Shown piece after piece: positions 13,809 to 21,615 of a stretch of DNA of 23,196 nucleotides. Origin of the DNA: an uncultured Mollicutes bacterium (lineage in GTDB: Bacteria > Bacillota_I > Bacilli_A > RFN20 > CAG-826). The stretch is taken from assembly GCA_937893635.1 (NCBI GenBank), contig CALBGF010000077.1, positions 1 through 23,196 on the forward strand. The letters run 5' to 3'. The translations under genes were made by a program, and so were the position numbers. The first letter of the stretch is position 1. Every line of letters begins with the position of its first letter. The notes beneath the pieces were generated by a model. The model saw only the letters and a list, made by a program, of their open reading frames with translations, was not told where the DNA came from and did no database searches.

Positions 13809-14828
13809 TTATTCGTAATATTTATGATAAACTTCGTTTGCGGTTTCGAACATCCATTTCATATAAACAGCATAGCCATTATCGACATCATCAATTAGAA
13901 CGTGAGTAACGGCACCAACAACCTTATTATCTTGAATAATAGGTGAACCAGACATACCCGCGACAATACCATGTGATAACTTTAATAAGCGCGGATCGGT
14001 AACTTTAAAGATAATACCTTTCGTGGATATTTGCGTTTGAGAGTGTAATTTGGTAATTTCGATTGCATATTTTTCAATTTTGTTACTATTAACTACTGTC
14101 CACATTTCCGCTTTCCCCGTTTTAATTTCATCTAATTCTGCGATAGGAAGACTACTACTATTCTTTGGTAAATCGTTATATCGTCCATATATACCTAGAG
14201 GTGTATTAACTTTAATATCACCTAATGGCATATCAAAATAAATATCTGCGATTTTTTCACCAGGACTAGAATTTTCACTTGGCTTGATTGATGTTACATT
14301 CGAATCATAAATTGTTCCTTCATCAACATCAATAATCTCGTTACTACTAGAATCAGTAATTTCGTGACCCAATGCCCCATACATTTTAGTATTTTCATCG
14401 TAGAAAGATACTGTTCCTACACCTAATAATCTTTCTTTGACAAATAATCCTGTTTTATAACGATTATTAACCTTTATGATTTTTAAATTTTTATTATAAA
14501 ATTTACTTTTTCGTTTAATCGTTAATTTTACATTAGTTATATCACTATTTGAATTATAAAAAACTTTTAAAAAATCATCGATACTTTTGACTTGAATATC
14601 ATTAGCTTTAGTGATGATATCACCTTTAATAATATTGTTATTATCACTAGGATTATGAGTTTTCCCTTCATATTCAATATTATATGTGCCAGATACTATT
14701 AAGCCACCGGGCTTAATTTCAATACCAATATTTTGTCCTCCTGGAATAACATTTATTGCCTTTAAAGGTGTATTATTTACGCTTAAACTAACACCTAAAA
14801 CGCCAATAAAAGAAAATAACAACTTCAT
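13809..14828 (-). CDS. spoIVB: SpoIVB serine peptidase (S55)
   Basis: 339 aa, shorter than B. subtilis SpoIVB (426). A signal/anchor segment (about 1-24) is followed by a PDZ domain (about 30-115) and an S55 peptidase domain. The catalytic triad is intact: H155 in ALGHEITD, D278 in VTDPRLL, S293 in GMSGSPI, with the D-to-S distance of 15 residues as in B. subtilis (D363, S378). SpoIVB is secreted from the forespore into the space between membranes and cleaves SpoIVFA to activate SigK. AAAGGAG lies 8 nt before the ATG. It is the last gene of the recN-side cluster; recN upstream ends 53 nt away. Confidence 0.96.
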   Translation of the reverse strand: MKLLFSFIGVLGVSLSVNNTPLKAINVIPGGQNIGIEIKPGGLIVSGTYNIEYEGKTHNPSDNNNIIKGDIITKANDIQVKSIDDFLKVFYNSNSDITNVKLTIKRKSKFYNKNLKIIKVNNRYKTGLFVKERLLGVGTVSFYDENTKMYGALGHEITDSSSNEIIDVDEGTIYDSNVTSIKPSENSSPGEKIADIYFDMPLGDIKVNTPLGIYGRYNDLPKNSSSLPIAELDEIKTGKAEMWTVVNSNKIEKYAIEITKLHSQTQISTKGIIFKVTDPRLLKLSHGIVAGMSGSPIIQDNKVVGAVTHVLIDDVDNGYAVYMKWMFETANEVYHKYYE

Positions 14829-14847
14829 ATTGAACTCCTTTCATCAA

Positions 14848-14854
14848 TATTATG
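14848..14854 (-). promoter_or_regulatory. Possible forespore-type -10 before spoIVB
   Basis: CATAATA on the minus strand resembles the SigF/SigG -10 (CATACTA-like). No good -35 is seen at the right distance, and plain AT-richness could give this match. Confidence 0.2.
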
Positions 14855-14881
14855 GTTGTTATTTAAATTAATAAATTGGTA

Positions 14882-16534
14882 TTATTTTCTAGAATTATTT
14901 ATCAATTCATTAGCTAAACTTAAAGATTGCTCGCTAATGGAGGAATCGGTTAATAATTTAGCAATATTTTCGATAAATCCTTTATCATCAAGTTCAGTGA
15001 TTTGGGTTTTAGTAGAATTTGCCTCTACTACTTTTTTCACTTCGTAAGCAGTATCAGCATAACTTGCCACTTGCGGAATATGTGAGATAACGATTACTTG
15101 GCGTGATTTAGAGATTTCATGGATTTTTCTTCCAACAGATGAAGCAACTTTACCAGATACTCCGGAATCAATTTCATCTAAAATCATTGTTTCATAATTA
15201 CAATATTTGCTAAAAATTACTTTTAAGCCAAGCATAATACGTGATGCTTCACCACCACTTACAACATCTTTTAAGTGACCAAATGGCATACCAATATTAC
15301 TTGATATATAGAAAGTAACATCATCAATTCCTGTGCTTTTCGGCTCAGTAACATTAAAATGCACTTTAAAATGGGCATTATTAAGCGATAAGTCACTTAA
15401 TTCTTTATCGACTTCTTTGTTTAATTTATTAGCGAATTCATTACGTAATTTTGATAAGTTATTTGCTTTAATCATTAAATCGTTATATAGCTCTTTTACT
15501 AATGTTTTTTGCTTTTCAAGAGCATATTCATAATCACTCATTAATGCAATATCGTTAACTAATTGCTCATGAGCTTTGAATATATCTTCTTCTGAACCAC
15601 CATGCTTGCGCATTACTTTTTTAATGTTATAAATACGTTCTTGAATATATTCAGGAGTGTATTCATATTCATTTAAAGCATTTAATGAATCTTTAAGTGC
15701 ACTATTGATCTCTTCAAGATTATAATAACAATCATTTAATTTTGTACCGTAATTATCATAATCTTCATCTTTTAAATAATCTAATAAACGACGTGATTGA
15801 TAAATTTTTGCTAGTGCACCATCATCGCCATCTAATAATTCATTAATATTATTAATTGTTTCTTGTAAACGGACAAAATTAGCCATCTTTTTTTCAAGAT
15901 TCTCTAATTTTTCTAGTTCGCCTACTTCAAGATTTAATTTTTCTATTTCTTCAATTTGTGCTTTTTTATAAGCAAGTTCAGCTTCATCAATAACTTTATT
16001 TTCTAGTTCTTCAAGATTACGAACTTCTTTACTATATGTTTTATAAGCGCTTTGATATATTTCTAATTCTTTAGAAGGGCCAATATATTTATCAAGCAAA
16101 TGTAAGTGTTCTTTTTCATCAAATAAGACCATATTTTGATGCTGTGAATGAATATCAATTATTTCATTCATAATTACTTTTGTAACGCTACTAGAAAACA
16201 TTCTGCCATTTAATTTAATTGATGTTCTTCCATTAATATCTAAAGAACGTGAAACAATTAGTTCATCATTTTCAATTAAATCATCGTATTCTTCATTGAT
16301 TTGCTTAATTAATTCTTTATTCTCAATGATAAAACGTCCATCAATATATGCTTTAGTAGCGCCAATTCTGATTTTATCATAACTACTTCTTTCACCCTTA
16401 AGTAAGGATAAAGCATCAATAATAATTGATTTACCAGCACCAGTTTCACCTAGCATGACATTCATTCCGTTTTTAAAATTGATTTCGATGTCTTCAATAA
16501 TTGCAAAGTTTTTAATATTTAATGCCTCTAACAT
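14882..16534 (-). CDS. recN: DNA repair ATPase RecN
   Basis: 550 aa, SMC-like. Walker A GETGAGKS (29-36), a long coiled coil (about 170-400), then the ABC signature VVSGGEASRIMLG and Walker B MILDEIDSGVSG. RecN gathers broken DNA ends in recombinational repair in the cytosol. It starts 2 nt after the dxs stop codon, so coupling is likely. In Bacillus the argR/ahrC and yqxC genes lie before recN; both are absent here. Confidence 0.97.
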   Translation of the reverse strand: MLEALNIKNFAIIEDIEINFKNGMNVMLGETGAGKSIIIDALSLLKGERSSYDKIRIGATKAYIDGRFIIENKELIKQINEEYDDLIENDELIVSRSLDINGRTSIKLNGRMFSSSVTKVIMNEIIDIHSQHQNMVLFDEKEHLHLLDKYIGPSKELEIYQSAYKTYSKEVRNLEELENKVIDEAELAYKKAQIEEIEKLNLEVGELEKLENLEKKMANFVRLQETINNINELLDGDDGALAKIYQSRRLLDYLKDEDYDNYGTKLNDCYYNLEEINSALKDSLNALNEYEYTPEYIQERIYNIKKVMRKHGGSEEDIFKAHEQLVNDIALMSDYEYALEKQKTLVKELYNDLMIKANNLSKLRNEFANKLNKEVDKELSDLSLNNAHFKVHFNVTEPKSTGIDDVTFYISSNIGMPFGHLKDVVSGGEASRIMLGLKVIFSKYCNYETMILDEIDSGVSGKVASSVGRKIHEISKSRQVIVISHIPQVASYADTAYEVKKVVEANSTKTQITELDDKGFIENIAKLLTDSSISEQSLSLANELINNSRK

Positions 16535-16536
16535 AA

Positions 16537-18375
16537 TTACACCTCTTTATCGGAGTTAATAACTTTAATTAAGTCTTCAATTGTAACATGCGTGTCTACC
16601 ATTTGTTCTATTTGACTAGAAGCTTTGATAAAGTCCTGTTTAATTGTGACGACTTTAATTACTCCCCTATAATTATATAGTGTTAATTTTTCAATAAAAT
16701 TATTAATAAATCCATCAATTGTTCCATATGGGTTATATAAAATTACGCGCTTATAGTTTAAAATGTGCTTAATATTATCATCTAAAATTGGCTTTTGGTA
16801 AATAGCATTAACAATATCAACGTTAGCAATTTTTTCCTTTACATCATTAATAATTGGTCCAAAACTTACGATTACATCATCACTTTTAGTATCTCCTACT
16901 TTTAACCATTCTCCAAATTTAAATGATGGAACATCATCGTTTAAAGAATTGATTTTTGCTTTTGGAAAACGTATTGCAAATATACCATGATTATTTAAAG
17001 ATTCATTTAATAAAATTTTTGCTTCTTCATTATTAGAAGGCATACTTATTACTGTATTAGGAATAGTATAAAGCATTGCTTCATCAAAAATTCCTTGATG
17101 CGTTTCGCCATCTGCCCCCACTAAACCAGCACGATCAATAGTAATTGTAACATTAAGATTCATACGCGCTAAATCTTGTTGAATCTCATCATAAGCCCTT
17201 TGCATAAATGTTGAATAAATTGAAATAATAGGGTGATATCCGCTTAAGGCTAATCCTGAAGCCATTGTAAAGGCGTGTTCTTCACAAATTCCGACATCAA
17301 AAGTACGTCCCTTATATTTTTTAAATACTTCGTTTAAACAAGATCCTTGCACCATAGCGGGATTAATAAGGACAGTTTTTTCGTTTTTAGCAAGTATTTC
17401 ATCTAAGTCATTAGCGATAGCTTGACTCCAGCAAGTTACTTGTTCACATTTAAATATTCCAGTTTCTTTATCAAATGGTGGTACGCCATGCCATATACCA
17501 AGATGATCTTCTTCGCTATATTTATAACCTTTTCCTTTAATAGTTTGAACATGAATTACAACAGAGCGGGAAGATTTTTGAGCTTGTTTAAGAGCTTTTT
17601 CCATTGCTTTAATATTGTGCCCATCGATTGGTCCGATATAAGCAAAACCCATGGTATCGAAGATATTTGAAGATAAAAACATCTTTTTAAAAGTATTTTT
17701 AATATGAGAAGAGATGTTATAAAGCCATAAGCCAAAACGTGTTTTACACATAAATCTTTGGTAGGACTTCTTCTTGCGATTATAAGAAACTGATGTACGA
17801 ATACGTTGTAAGAAACGCGCAAAGCCACCAGTAGGCTTAGATATTGACATATCATTATCGTTTAAAACAATAATAACTTTATTATTTAAGTGCCCCAAGT
17901 TATTTAAGCCTTCAAAAGCTAAACCACTTGTGACAGAGCCATCACCAATTACCGCCACTATATCATAATTTTCTTTATTTAAATCACGCGCAACGGCCAT
18001 ACCAAGTGCGGTTGATATACTTGTTGATGAGTGTCCAGCTTCAAAACAATCGTAAATGCTTTCATTACGTTTTTGAAAGCCGCTGACACCATCTTTTTTT
18101 CTTAATTTATCTAAAGAACGTCCAGTAAGTATTTTATGGGTATAACATTGATGACCAACATCAAGTAATAATTTATCTTTGCTAAAGTCAAAAGTGCGAT
18201 GTAAAGCTACTGTTAACTCTACTACTCCTAAATTAGAGGCAACATGACCTCCATTAACGGAGGTTGCATTAATTATTTCTTCTCTTATATTTGCACACAA
18301 AAGGTTAAGTTCTTTATAAGACAATGTTTTTAAGAACTTTGGATCATTAATCGTTTTAACGTTAATTTCTTCCAT
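16537..18375 (-). CDS. dxs: 1-deoxy-D-xylulose-5-phosphate synthase
   Basis: 612 aa, normal size. It condenses pyruvate and glyceraldehyde 3-phosphate with thiamine diphosphate to form DXP, the first step of the MEP isoprenoid route and a precursor for thiamine and pyridoxal. ThDP motif GDGSVTSGLAFEGLNN (144-159) with ND at 172-173, H43 (NGGHVASNLG), and the CEEHAFTMASGLALSGY segment of the pyrimidine domain with the catalytic glutamate. The transketolase C-terminal domain (about 470-612) is more diverged. AAAGG precedes the ATG. In Bacillus ispA lies between xseB and dxs; here the gap of 37 nt contains an 11-bp repeat array instead. Confidence 0.97.
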   Translation of the reverse strand: MEEINVKTINDPKFLKTLSYKELNLLCANIREEIINATSVNGGHVASNLGVVELTVALHRTFDFSKDKLLLDVGHQCYTHKILTGRSLDKLRKKDGVSGFQKRNESIYDCFEAGHSSTSISTALGMAVARDLNKENYDIVAVIGDGSVTSGLAFEGLNNLGHLNNKVIIVLNDNDMSISKPTGGFARFLQRIRTSVSYNRKKKSYQRFMCKTRFGLWLYNISSHIKNTFKKMFLSSNIFDTMGFAYIGPIDGHNIKAMEKALKQAQKSSRSVVIHVQTIKGKGYKYSEEDHLGIWHGVPPFDKETGIFKCEQVTCWSQAIANDLDEILAKNEKTVLINPAMVQGSCLNEVFKKYKGRTFDVGICEEHAFTMASGLALSGYHPIISIYSTFMQRAYDEIQQDLARMNLNVTITIDRAGLVGADGETHQGIFDEAMLYTIPNTVISMPSNNEEAKILLNESLNNHGIFAIRFPKAKINSLNDDVPSFKFGEWLKVGDTKSDDVIVSFGPIINDVKEKIANVDIVNAIYQKPILDDNIKHILNYKRVILYNPYGTIDGFINNFIEKLTLYNYRGVIKVVTIKQDFIKASSQIEQMVDTHVTIEDLIKVINSDKEV

Positions 18376-18386
18376 TTTTTAACCTT

Positions 18387-18419
18387 TCTACTAGCAATCT
18401 ACTAATTATCTACTATTTT
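18387..18419 (-). repeat. 11-bp phased array, three units, overlapping xseB stop
   Basis: Plus-strand units TCTACTAGCAA (18387), TCTACTAATTA (18398) and TCTACTATTTT (18409) follow without gap. On the sense strand each has a TAGTAGA core. The xseB stop TAG (18413-18415) falls in the first unit in the direction of transcription; the last one leads into the dxs ribosome binding site. Confidence 0.85.
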
Positions 18420-18625
18420 AATACTTCATCAATTAATTCGCCGCTATCTTTGATTTTTAAGAACTTTTCATTTGCAGCATTTAAAGTTCCTTCTAAGTCT
18501 TTAATCAAAGCCATTCCTTCTTCGTAGACTTTTAAACTTTCTTCTAATCCTAGTTTATTATTATCTATTTGGTTAACAATTTCATTTAGACGCGCTAATT
18601 TTTGTTCAAATGTTAAGTTTTCCAT
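18413..18625 (-). CDS. xseB: Exodeoxyribonuclease VII small subunit
   Basis: 70 aa, normal length. The FEQKLARLNEIVNQIDNNKLGLEESLKVYEEGM pattern is diagnostic (helical hairpin). It binds XseA to form exonuclease VII, which degrades single-stranded DNA. It starts 6 nt after the xseA stop. Confidence 0.95.
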   Translation of the reverse strand: MENLTFEQKLARLNEIVNQIDNNKLGLEESLKVYEEGMALIKDLEGTLNAANEKFLKIKDSGELIDEVLK

Positions 18626-18631
18626 AGTTTA

Positions 18632-19891
18632 CTATCCTTTCTTAACTACTGTACTAGTTATTATACCATCTTTTAAGGTGGTTTTTAATTCTTGATTTAT
18701 TGATATATCATTGATACTTGTTATAACTTTTCCCTCTTCATTAGTGGTTAATGAATAACCTCTTTCTAATGGCTTAGTTGGGCTTAATGCTTCTAATTTG
18801 ATTTTTAGGGCATTTAAGGCGTTTTTATTACTTTCAAGCATAAATGGTAGTTTATAAGATAAATTGGTCTTATAATCGCTAATAATGCGCTTATAATTAG
18901 TAATTGTATTTATGAAGTGCGTATCAAGACGAAGCTTATAGTTTTTGACTACTTCTTCGAGCTTGCCATAATAAGAAGTTGGATTTTTAAAAAATTGCAT
19001 GCTCTTAATACGATCTAATTGATTCTTATTACTCGTTATAACATTATTCATAAATTGTGTTAATATGTATTCTTTTTCGTTTAATGTAAGTAAGATATCA
19101 TTAATATTTGGTGTTGCTTTAATCGCAGCATCCGTTGGTGTTGAGGCTCTTAAATCACTAACATAATCAATTAAAGAATAATCAGATTCATGTCCCACTG
19201 CGGAAATAATAGGAATATTTGAAGCATATACTCTTCGTACTAATTCTTCATCATTAAAGGCTGATAAATCTTCTTTATCTCCTCCACCTCTACCAATAAT
19301 AATTACATCAGGTTTAGCGTCAATTGCTTTTTGTAAAGCGATATTTAATTCTTTTGGTGCTAATTCGCCTTGAACTGATGAGTTAAAAAATTTGATATTA
19401 ACGATTGGAAAACGACGATAAATGTTTTTGATAATATCATGAATTGCGGCACCAGTTCTTGCCGTAACTATTCCTATTGTTTTTGGATATTTAGGAATTG
19501 GTAATTTATGTGATTCGTCAAATATACCTTCGGCCTGTAGTTTTTTTCTTAATTTTTCTAATTCAATTAATTTAGCGCCATCACCAAAACGTTGCATTTG
19601 TTTAACAATTAATTGGTAGGTGCCATTTTGTGCATAAAGTTCAATTGAACCATACATTAGTACTTCATCGCCAATGACAGGTTCAAAAGATAAATAATTA
19701 CGATAACCACGAAATAAGACGGCTTTCATTGTACTTCCGTCTAAATCTTTTATCGTCATATATATATGTCCGCGATCTGTTAAATTAGATATTTCTCCTT
19801 TAACAACAACATTTCTTAAAAATTCATCTTGTTCTATTATTTCTTTTATGCGCTCATTAACTTCTTTTACAGTTATATATTTATAATCCAT
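18632..19891 (-). CDS. xseA: Exodeoxyribonuclease VII large subunit
   Basis: 419 aa, a little shorter than most (about 440-450). N-terminal OB fold (KYITVKEVNERIKEIIEQD... VVVKGEISNLT), then the catalytic domain with KTIGIVTARTGAAIHDI, IIIGRGGGDKEDLSAFNDEEL and SAVGHESDYSLIDYVSDLRASTPTDAA, then a coiled-coil region for XseB binding. The start codon overlaps the nusB stop by one base (TAATG). It ends with the tandem stops TAG TAA. folD, which separates nusB and xseA in Bacillus, is missing. Confidence 0.97.
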   Translation of the reverse strand: MDYKYITVKEVNERIKEIIEQDEFLRNVVVKGEISNLTDRGHIYMTIKDLDGSTMKAVLFRGYRNYLSFEPVIGDEVLMYGSIELYAQNGTYQLIVKQMQRFGDGAKLIELEKLRKKLQAEGIFDESHKLPIPKYPKTIGIVTARTGAAIHDIIKNIYRRFPIVNIKFFNSSVQGELAPKELNIALQKAIDAKPDVIIIGRGGGDKEDLSAFNDEELVRRVYASNIPIISAVGHESDYSLIDYVSDLRASTPTDAAIKATPNINDILLTLNEKEYILTQFMNNVITSNKNQLDRIKSMQFFKNPTSYYGKLEEVVKNYKLRLDTHFINTITNYKRIISDYKTNLSYKLPFMLESNKNALNALKIKLEALSPTKPLERGYSLTTNEEGKVITSINDISINQELKTTLKDGIITSTVVKKG

Positions 19892-20298
19892 TATAATACT
19901 TCATCCAATACCGCGTTGATAAATTTATAATCACCATCGTCTAAATATTTTTTAGCTAGACGAACAGCAACATCAATGACAACTGGTTTTTCAACGTCTT
20001 TAACATAATAATAATGAGCATATGAAAGCAATAATATCGATTGCGCAAGGCGGTTTAAACGATCAAACTTCCATTTATTTAATTTAGGTTCAATAGCTTC
20101 AACTATTTCGGATTTATGTAATAATGCTTTAACCACTACTTCTTTAACATAGAAATCTGCTTCTTCAAATGGGGAATCTAAAACATCACCAATCATTTCC
20201 TTAATGTCATAGTCATAGCCAATATGTTCATATGTTAACGCATCATAGATGATGGTCATTGCTTTTTCTTGATTTGAATTTCTTGATGATGTAGACAT
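19891..20298 (-). CDS. nusB: Transcription antitermination factor NusB
   Basis: 135 aa, all-helical NusB family. Typical pieces are the N-terminal AMTIIYDALTYEHIG, KLNKWKFDRLNRLAQSILLLSYAHYYY and the C-terminal VVIDVAVRLAKKYLDDGDYKFINAVLDEVL. It acts with NusE/S10 at boxA during rRNA transcription. GAAAGG precedes the ATG by about 7 nt. It follows the membrane protein gene by 19 nt. Confidence 0.95.
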   Translation of the reverse strand: MSTSSRNSNQEKAMTIIYDALTYEHIGYDYDIKEMIGDVLDSPFEEADFYVKEVVVKALLHKSEIVEAIEPKLNKWKFDRLNRLAQSILLLSYAHYYYVKDVEKPVVIDVAVRLAKKYLDDGDYKFINAVLDEVL

Positions 20299-20317
20299 AA
20301 TTTAATTCCTTTCGTAA

Positions 20318-20797
20318 CTACTTTTTAAATTTTCGCTCGATAGCGAATACGTGATAGTAATTTAAGATTCCGGCAATCAAGAATGCGATTATTATCACAT
20401 GTAGAAATAACTGAGGTATCAAATAACTATCTTGCAAATAAAAAATAAATAATAAAATTGTATCAAGTAAATATAAAATAGCTCCAGTAATAATGGCTTT
20501 TATATTTCCTGATTTAGCAGGCACCCATATTAAAATAAAAATGGCACTAAAAATAATCCCAATAACAATAGTGAGCGTAATGTATAAAGCATCACTAATA
20601 CTTGTATTGCTTAATAAACGAAAAATAAGGACATTACTTATTAATGAAGGAAAATATCCTGTGTTTCCTTTTATTAAATACAAAATCGGGCCTAAAAAAT
20701 TCATAATTGCCACGAATGCAAAGGCGGTCATGGCTTTTTTAAAACTTCCAACTGCGCGATTATGCAATTCACTATAAGTATAAGTTTTATTTTTCAT
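20318..20797 (-). CDS. Four-helix membrane protein of unknown function
   Basis: 159 aa. Four hydrophobic segments (about 23-43, 70-92, 99-120, 127-148) with short loops and a basic C-terminus (ERKFKK). I recognise no family. It starts 2 nt after the Asp23-family stop codon without an obvious ribosome binding site, so it is probably translated by coupling. Its place between asp23/yqhY and nusB has no counterpart in Bacillus. In staphylococci a membrane protein (AmaP) anchors Asp23 at the membrane; this protein lacks the AmaP Asp23-like domain, so the parallel is only positional. Confidence 0.8.
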   Translation of the reverse strand: MKNKTYTYSELHNRAVGSFKKAMTAFAFVAIMNFLGPILYLIKGNTGYFPSLISNVLIFRLLSNTSISDALYITLTIVIGIIFSAIFILIWVPAKSGNIKAIITGAILYLLDTILLFIFYLQDSYLIPQLFLHVIIIAFLIAGILNYYHVFAIERKFKK

Positions 20798-20799
20798 GT

Positions 20800-21135
20800 T
20801 TACTTAACGCTAACAACGCGAATGTCAACTCTAAAAGGAACCATTTCTGTTTGAGCAGTTAAGGCATTAGCTATTTCTTCTTGTAATGATTTACAAAGAA
20901 GTGCAACATTTTCGCCTTTAGCAATGGTAACATCGACATTTACAAGTACTTGTCCATTACGAATAGTAATACGCGCTGGAGAATTTAAGGTAATTCTTTT
21001 TTTGCCTGCTTTTGCTCCGGAAGATTGATTCATGACATTATCAGTAACGATATGCACGATTTGTTCAAAAACGGTCTTAGAAAAAGCCATTGTTCCTAAT
21101 TTGTTATAATTTTCAATGTATACGTATTGTGCCAT
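20800..21135 (-). CDS. Asp23/Gls24-family protein (YqhY-like)
   Basis: 111 aa, single Asp23 domain (DUF322): GTMAFSKTVFEQIVHIV, the LNSPARITIRNGQVLVNVDVTI strand pair and NALTAQTEMVPFRVDIRV. YqhY of Bacillus lies just before nusB and is linked to acetyl-CoA carboxylase control; the present position matches, but accBC is absent. ATG at 21135 follows AGGAGTG with 6-nt spacing; an in-frame GTG at 21144 lies inside that site. It is first in the long housekeeping unit and has the strongest promoter of the window. Confidence 0.92.
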   Translation of the reverse strand: MAQYVYIENYNKLGTMAFSKTVFEQIVHIVTDNVMNQSSGAKAGKKRITLNSPARITIRNGQVLVNVDVTIAKGENVALLCKSLQEEIANALTAQTEMVPFRVDIRVVSVK

Positions 21136-21148
21136 AAATTTCACTCCT

Positions 21149-21169
21149 GTTTATATTATAAATATAAAC
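21149..21169. promoter_or_regulatory. Perfect palindrome over the -10 of the asp23 unit
   Basis: GTTTATATT-ATA-AATATAAAC, 9-bp arms with 3-nt centre. It covers the -10 and the spacer, a place typical for a repressor operator. No cognate regulator can be named. Confidence 0.5.
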
Positions 21170-21183
21170 GACAATATTATCAA
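21155..21183 (-). promoter_or_regulatory. Strong SigA-type promoter of the asp23-nusB-recN unit
   Basis: -35 TTGATA (21178-21183), 17-bp spacer, -10 TATAAT (21155-21160) on the minus strand. +1 near 21148, 13 nt before the ATG. This is the best SigA match in the window and probably drives genes down to the terminator at 13780-13804. Confidence 0.8.
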
Positions 21184-21200
21184 ACAAAAGTTACTTGCTG

Positions 21201-21557
21201 TCAACAATTAATTTCGTGAAGTAGTACATTAAAAGTATTATTTAAGGCTAAAATTAAAGGATTGTCATAGCGTTCACAATCAATAAATGCTTTATCACTA
21301 GTAAAAGTAATTTTAGCTACTTCGTTTGTTATTTGATTTTTATAAATTATTATTTCATCATCAATAATTATGTCGTTTCTTGTGTTTAGTTTATCTTTAA
21401 TAACTTGAATTATTTGCGATTTATCTAATGGCAAGAAAAAGTATTGAAATTGTTTATGATTGAATTCATCATCTTTCATTTCAAGCATTTCTTGTACTGA
21501 TTTGTCATCAATAATTTCTTTAAATTCGTTATTTATCAATAAAATTTCATATTTCAT
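21201..21557 (-). CDS. Hypothetical protein, 118 aa
   Basis: No family recognised. Acidic, no signal peptide, alternating hydrophobic strands in the second half (NDIIIDDEIIIYKNQ, EVAKITFTSDKAFIDCERYD), suggesting a small alpha/beta cytosolic protein. ATG at 21557 follows GGTGA; in-frame GTG and ATG codons just upstream lie in or before the ribosome binding site. It stands between the Big2 lipoprotein gene and the promoter of the asp23 unit, with an exact 0A box 44-50 nt upstream of its start. Base composition resembles the neighbours. Confidence 0.7.
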   Translation of the reverse strand: MKYEILLINNEFKEIIDDKSVQEMLEMKDDEFNHKQFQYFFLPLDKSQIIQVIKDKLNTRNDIIIDDEIIIYKNQITNEVAKITFTSDKAFIDCERYDNPLILALNNTFNVLLHEINC

Positions 21558-21600
21558 TATTATCACCATTTAAAGTTTATTTAAATTAACGTGAAAACAA

Positions 21601-21607
21601 TGTCGAA
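21601..21607 (+). promoter_or_regulatory. 0A box before the 118-aa gene
   Basis: TGTCGAA followed by AAA, an exact match to the Spo0A box core. It lies 44-50 nt upstream of the ATG at 21557, near where a -35 would be if the leader is about 10 nt, as is common here. A short hairpin (21606-21622) overlaps it and the lipoprotein stop codon. Confidence 0.5.
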
Positions 21608-21615
21608 AATAGTCT

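Noticed and set aside
17422..17855. Open frames on both strands within dxs
   Set aside because: dxs is intact with all motifs, so these are shadows.
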